DNA from: Wenzhouxiangella sp.
GTDB lineage: Bacteria; Pseudomonadota; Gammaproteobacteria; Xanthomonadales; Wenzhouxiangellaceae
DNA: 5,695 nucleotides
Assembly: GCA_007127425.1 (NCBI GenBank)
Contig: SKZJ01000204.1
Location: forward strand, 1-5,695
Reading direction: 5' to 3'
Shown: positions 5,651-5,695 of the stretch, piece after piece
Layout: each line of letters begins with the position of its first letter
Numbering within the stretch: position 1 is the stretch's first letter
The notes under the pieces: generated by a model
The model's input: only the letters and a program-made list of their open reading frames with translations
Databases searched by the model: none
What the model was told of the DNA's origin: nothing
Program-made: the position numbers and the translations under genes

Positions 5651-5695
5651 TTGATGATGCATCGATCAGCGAGAGGGGCTGACCGTTAACGCCGC

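Noticed and set aside
5651..5695. tRNA-Gly or promoter upstream of tRNA-Cys
   Set aside because: No CCA end or T-loop is present and no acceptable -35/-10 pair. The palindrome GATGCATC (5656-5663) is too short to interpret.

Overview
The window looks like chromosomal DNA from a GC-rich gammaproteobacterium. Three things suggest this: a tRNA-Cys(GCA)/tRNA-Leu(TAA) pair in the same order as the E. coli glyW-cysT-leuZ operon, a secreted DUF4397-type protein, and a periplasmic Sel1/TonB_C protein. The last two remind me of Xanthomonadales/Wenzhouxiangella-like genomes, but that placement is inference. There are no transposases, phage genes, CRISPR arrays or origin-like repeats.

Layout. Positions 1-1077 (minus) hold an arginine deiminase cut by the left edge before its catalytic cysteine. 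A 165-base intergenic region with promoter-like sequences for both directions separates it from a divergent AI-2E/PerM-family membrane protein (1243-2361, plus). A perfect FNR/ANR-type palindrome overlaps that gene's stop codon. It sits 41.5 bases upstream of the predicted start of transcription for a small coiled-coil protein (2429-2725, plus) resembling the sll1863 stress-response family. A strong 11-bp hairpin (2738-2766) then separates this gene from a convergent secreted two-domain DUF4397 protein (2787-3902, minus).

The right part holds tRNA-Leu(TAA) (3999-4085, minus) and tRNA-Cys(GCA) (5577-5650, minus). Between them, on the opposite strand, is an exported protein with Sel1-like repeats on both sides of a TonB C-terminal domain (4215-5522, plus). 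It has a good sigma70-type promoter.

Working together: arginine deiminase yields citrulline and ammonia and, with carbamate kinase, supports ATP formation in low oxygen. The FNR-type site next door suggests oxygen-responsive control in the left half, although I see no such site at the deiminase promoter itself. The right half is an envelope/secreted-protein region built around a tRNA pair. The most notable points are the FNR-type promoter of the coiled-coil gene, the tRNA pair split by an antisense gene, and the Sel1-TonB_C-Sel1 architecture. I see no clearly new multi-gene system.
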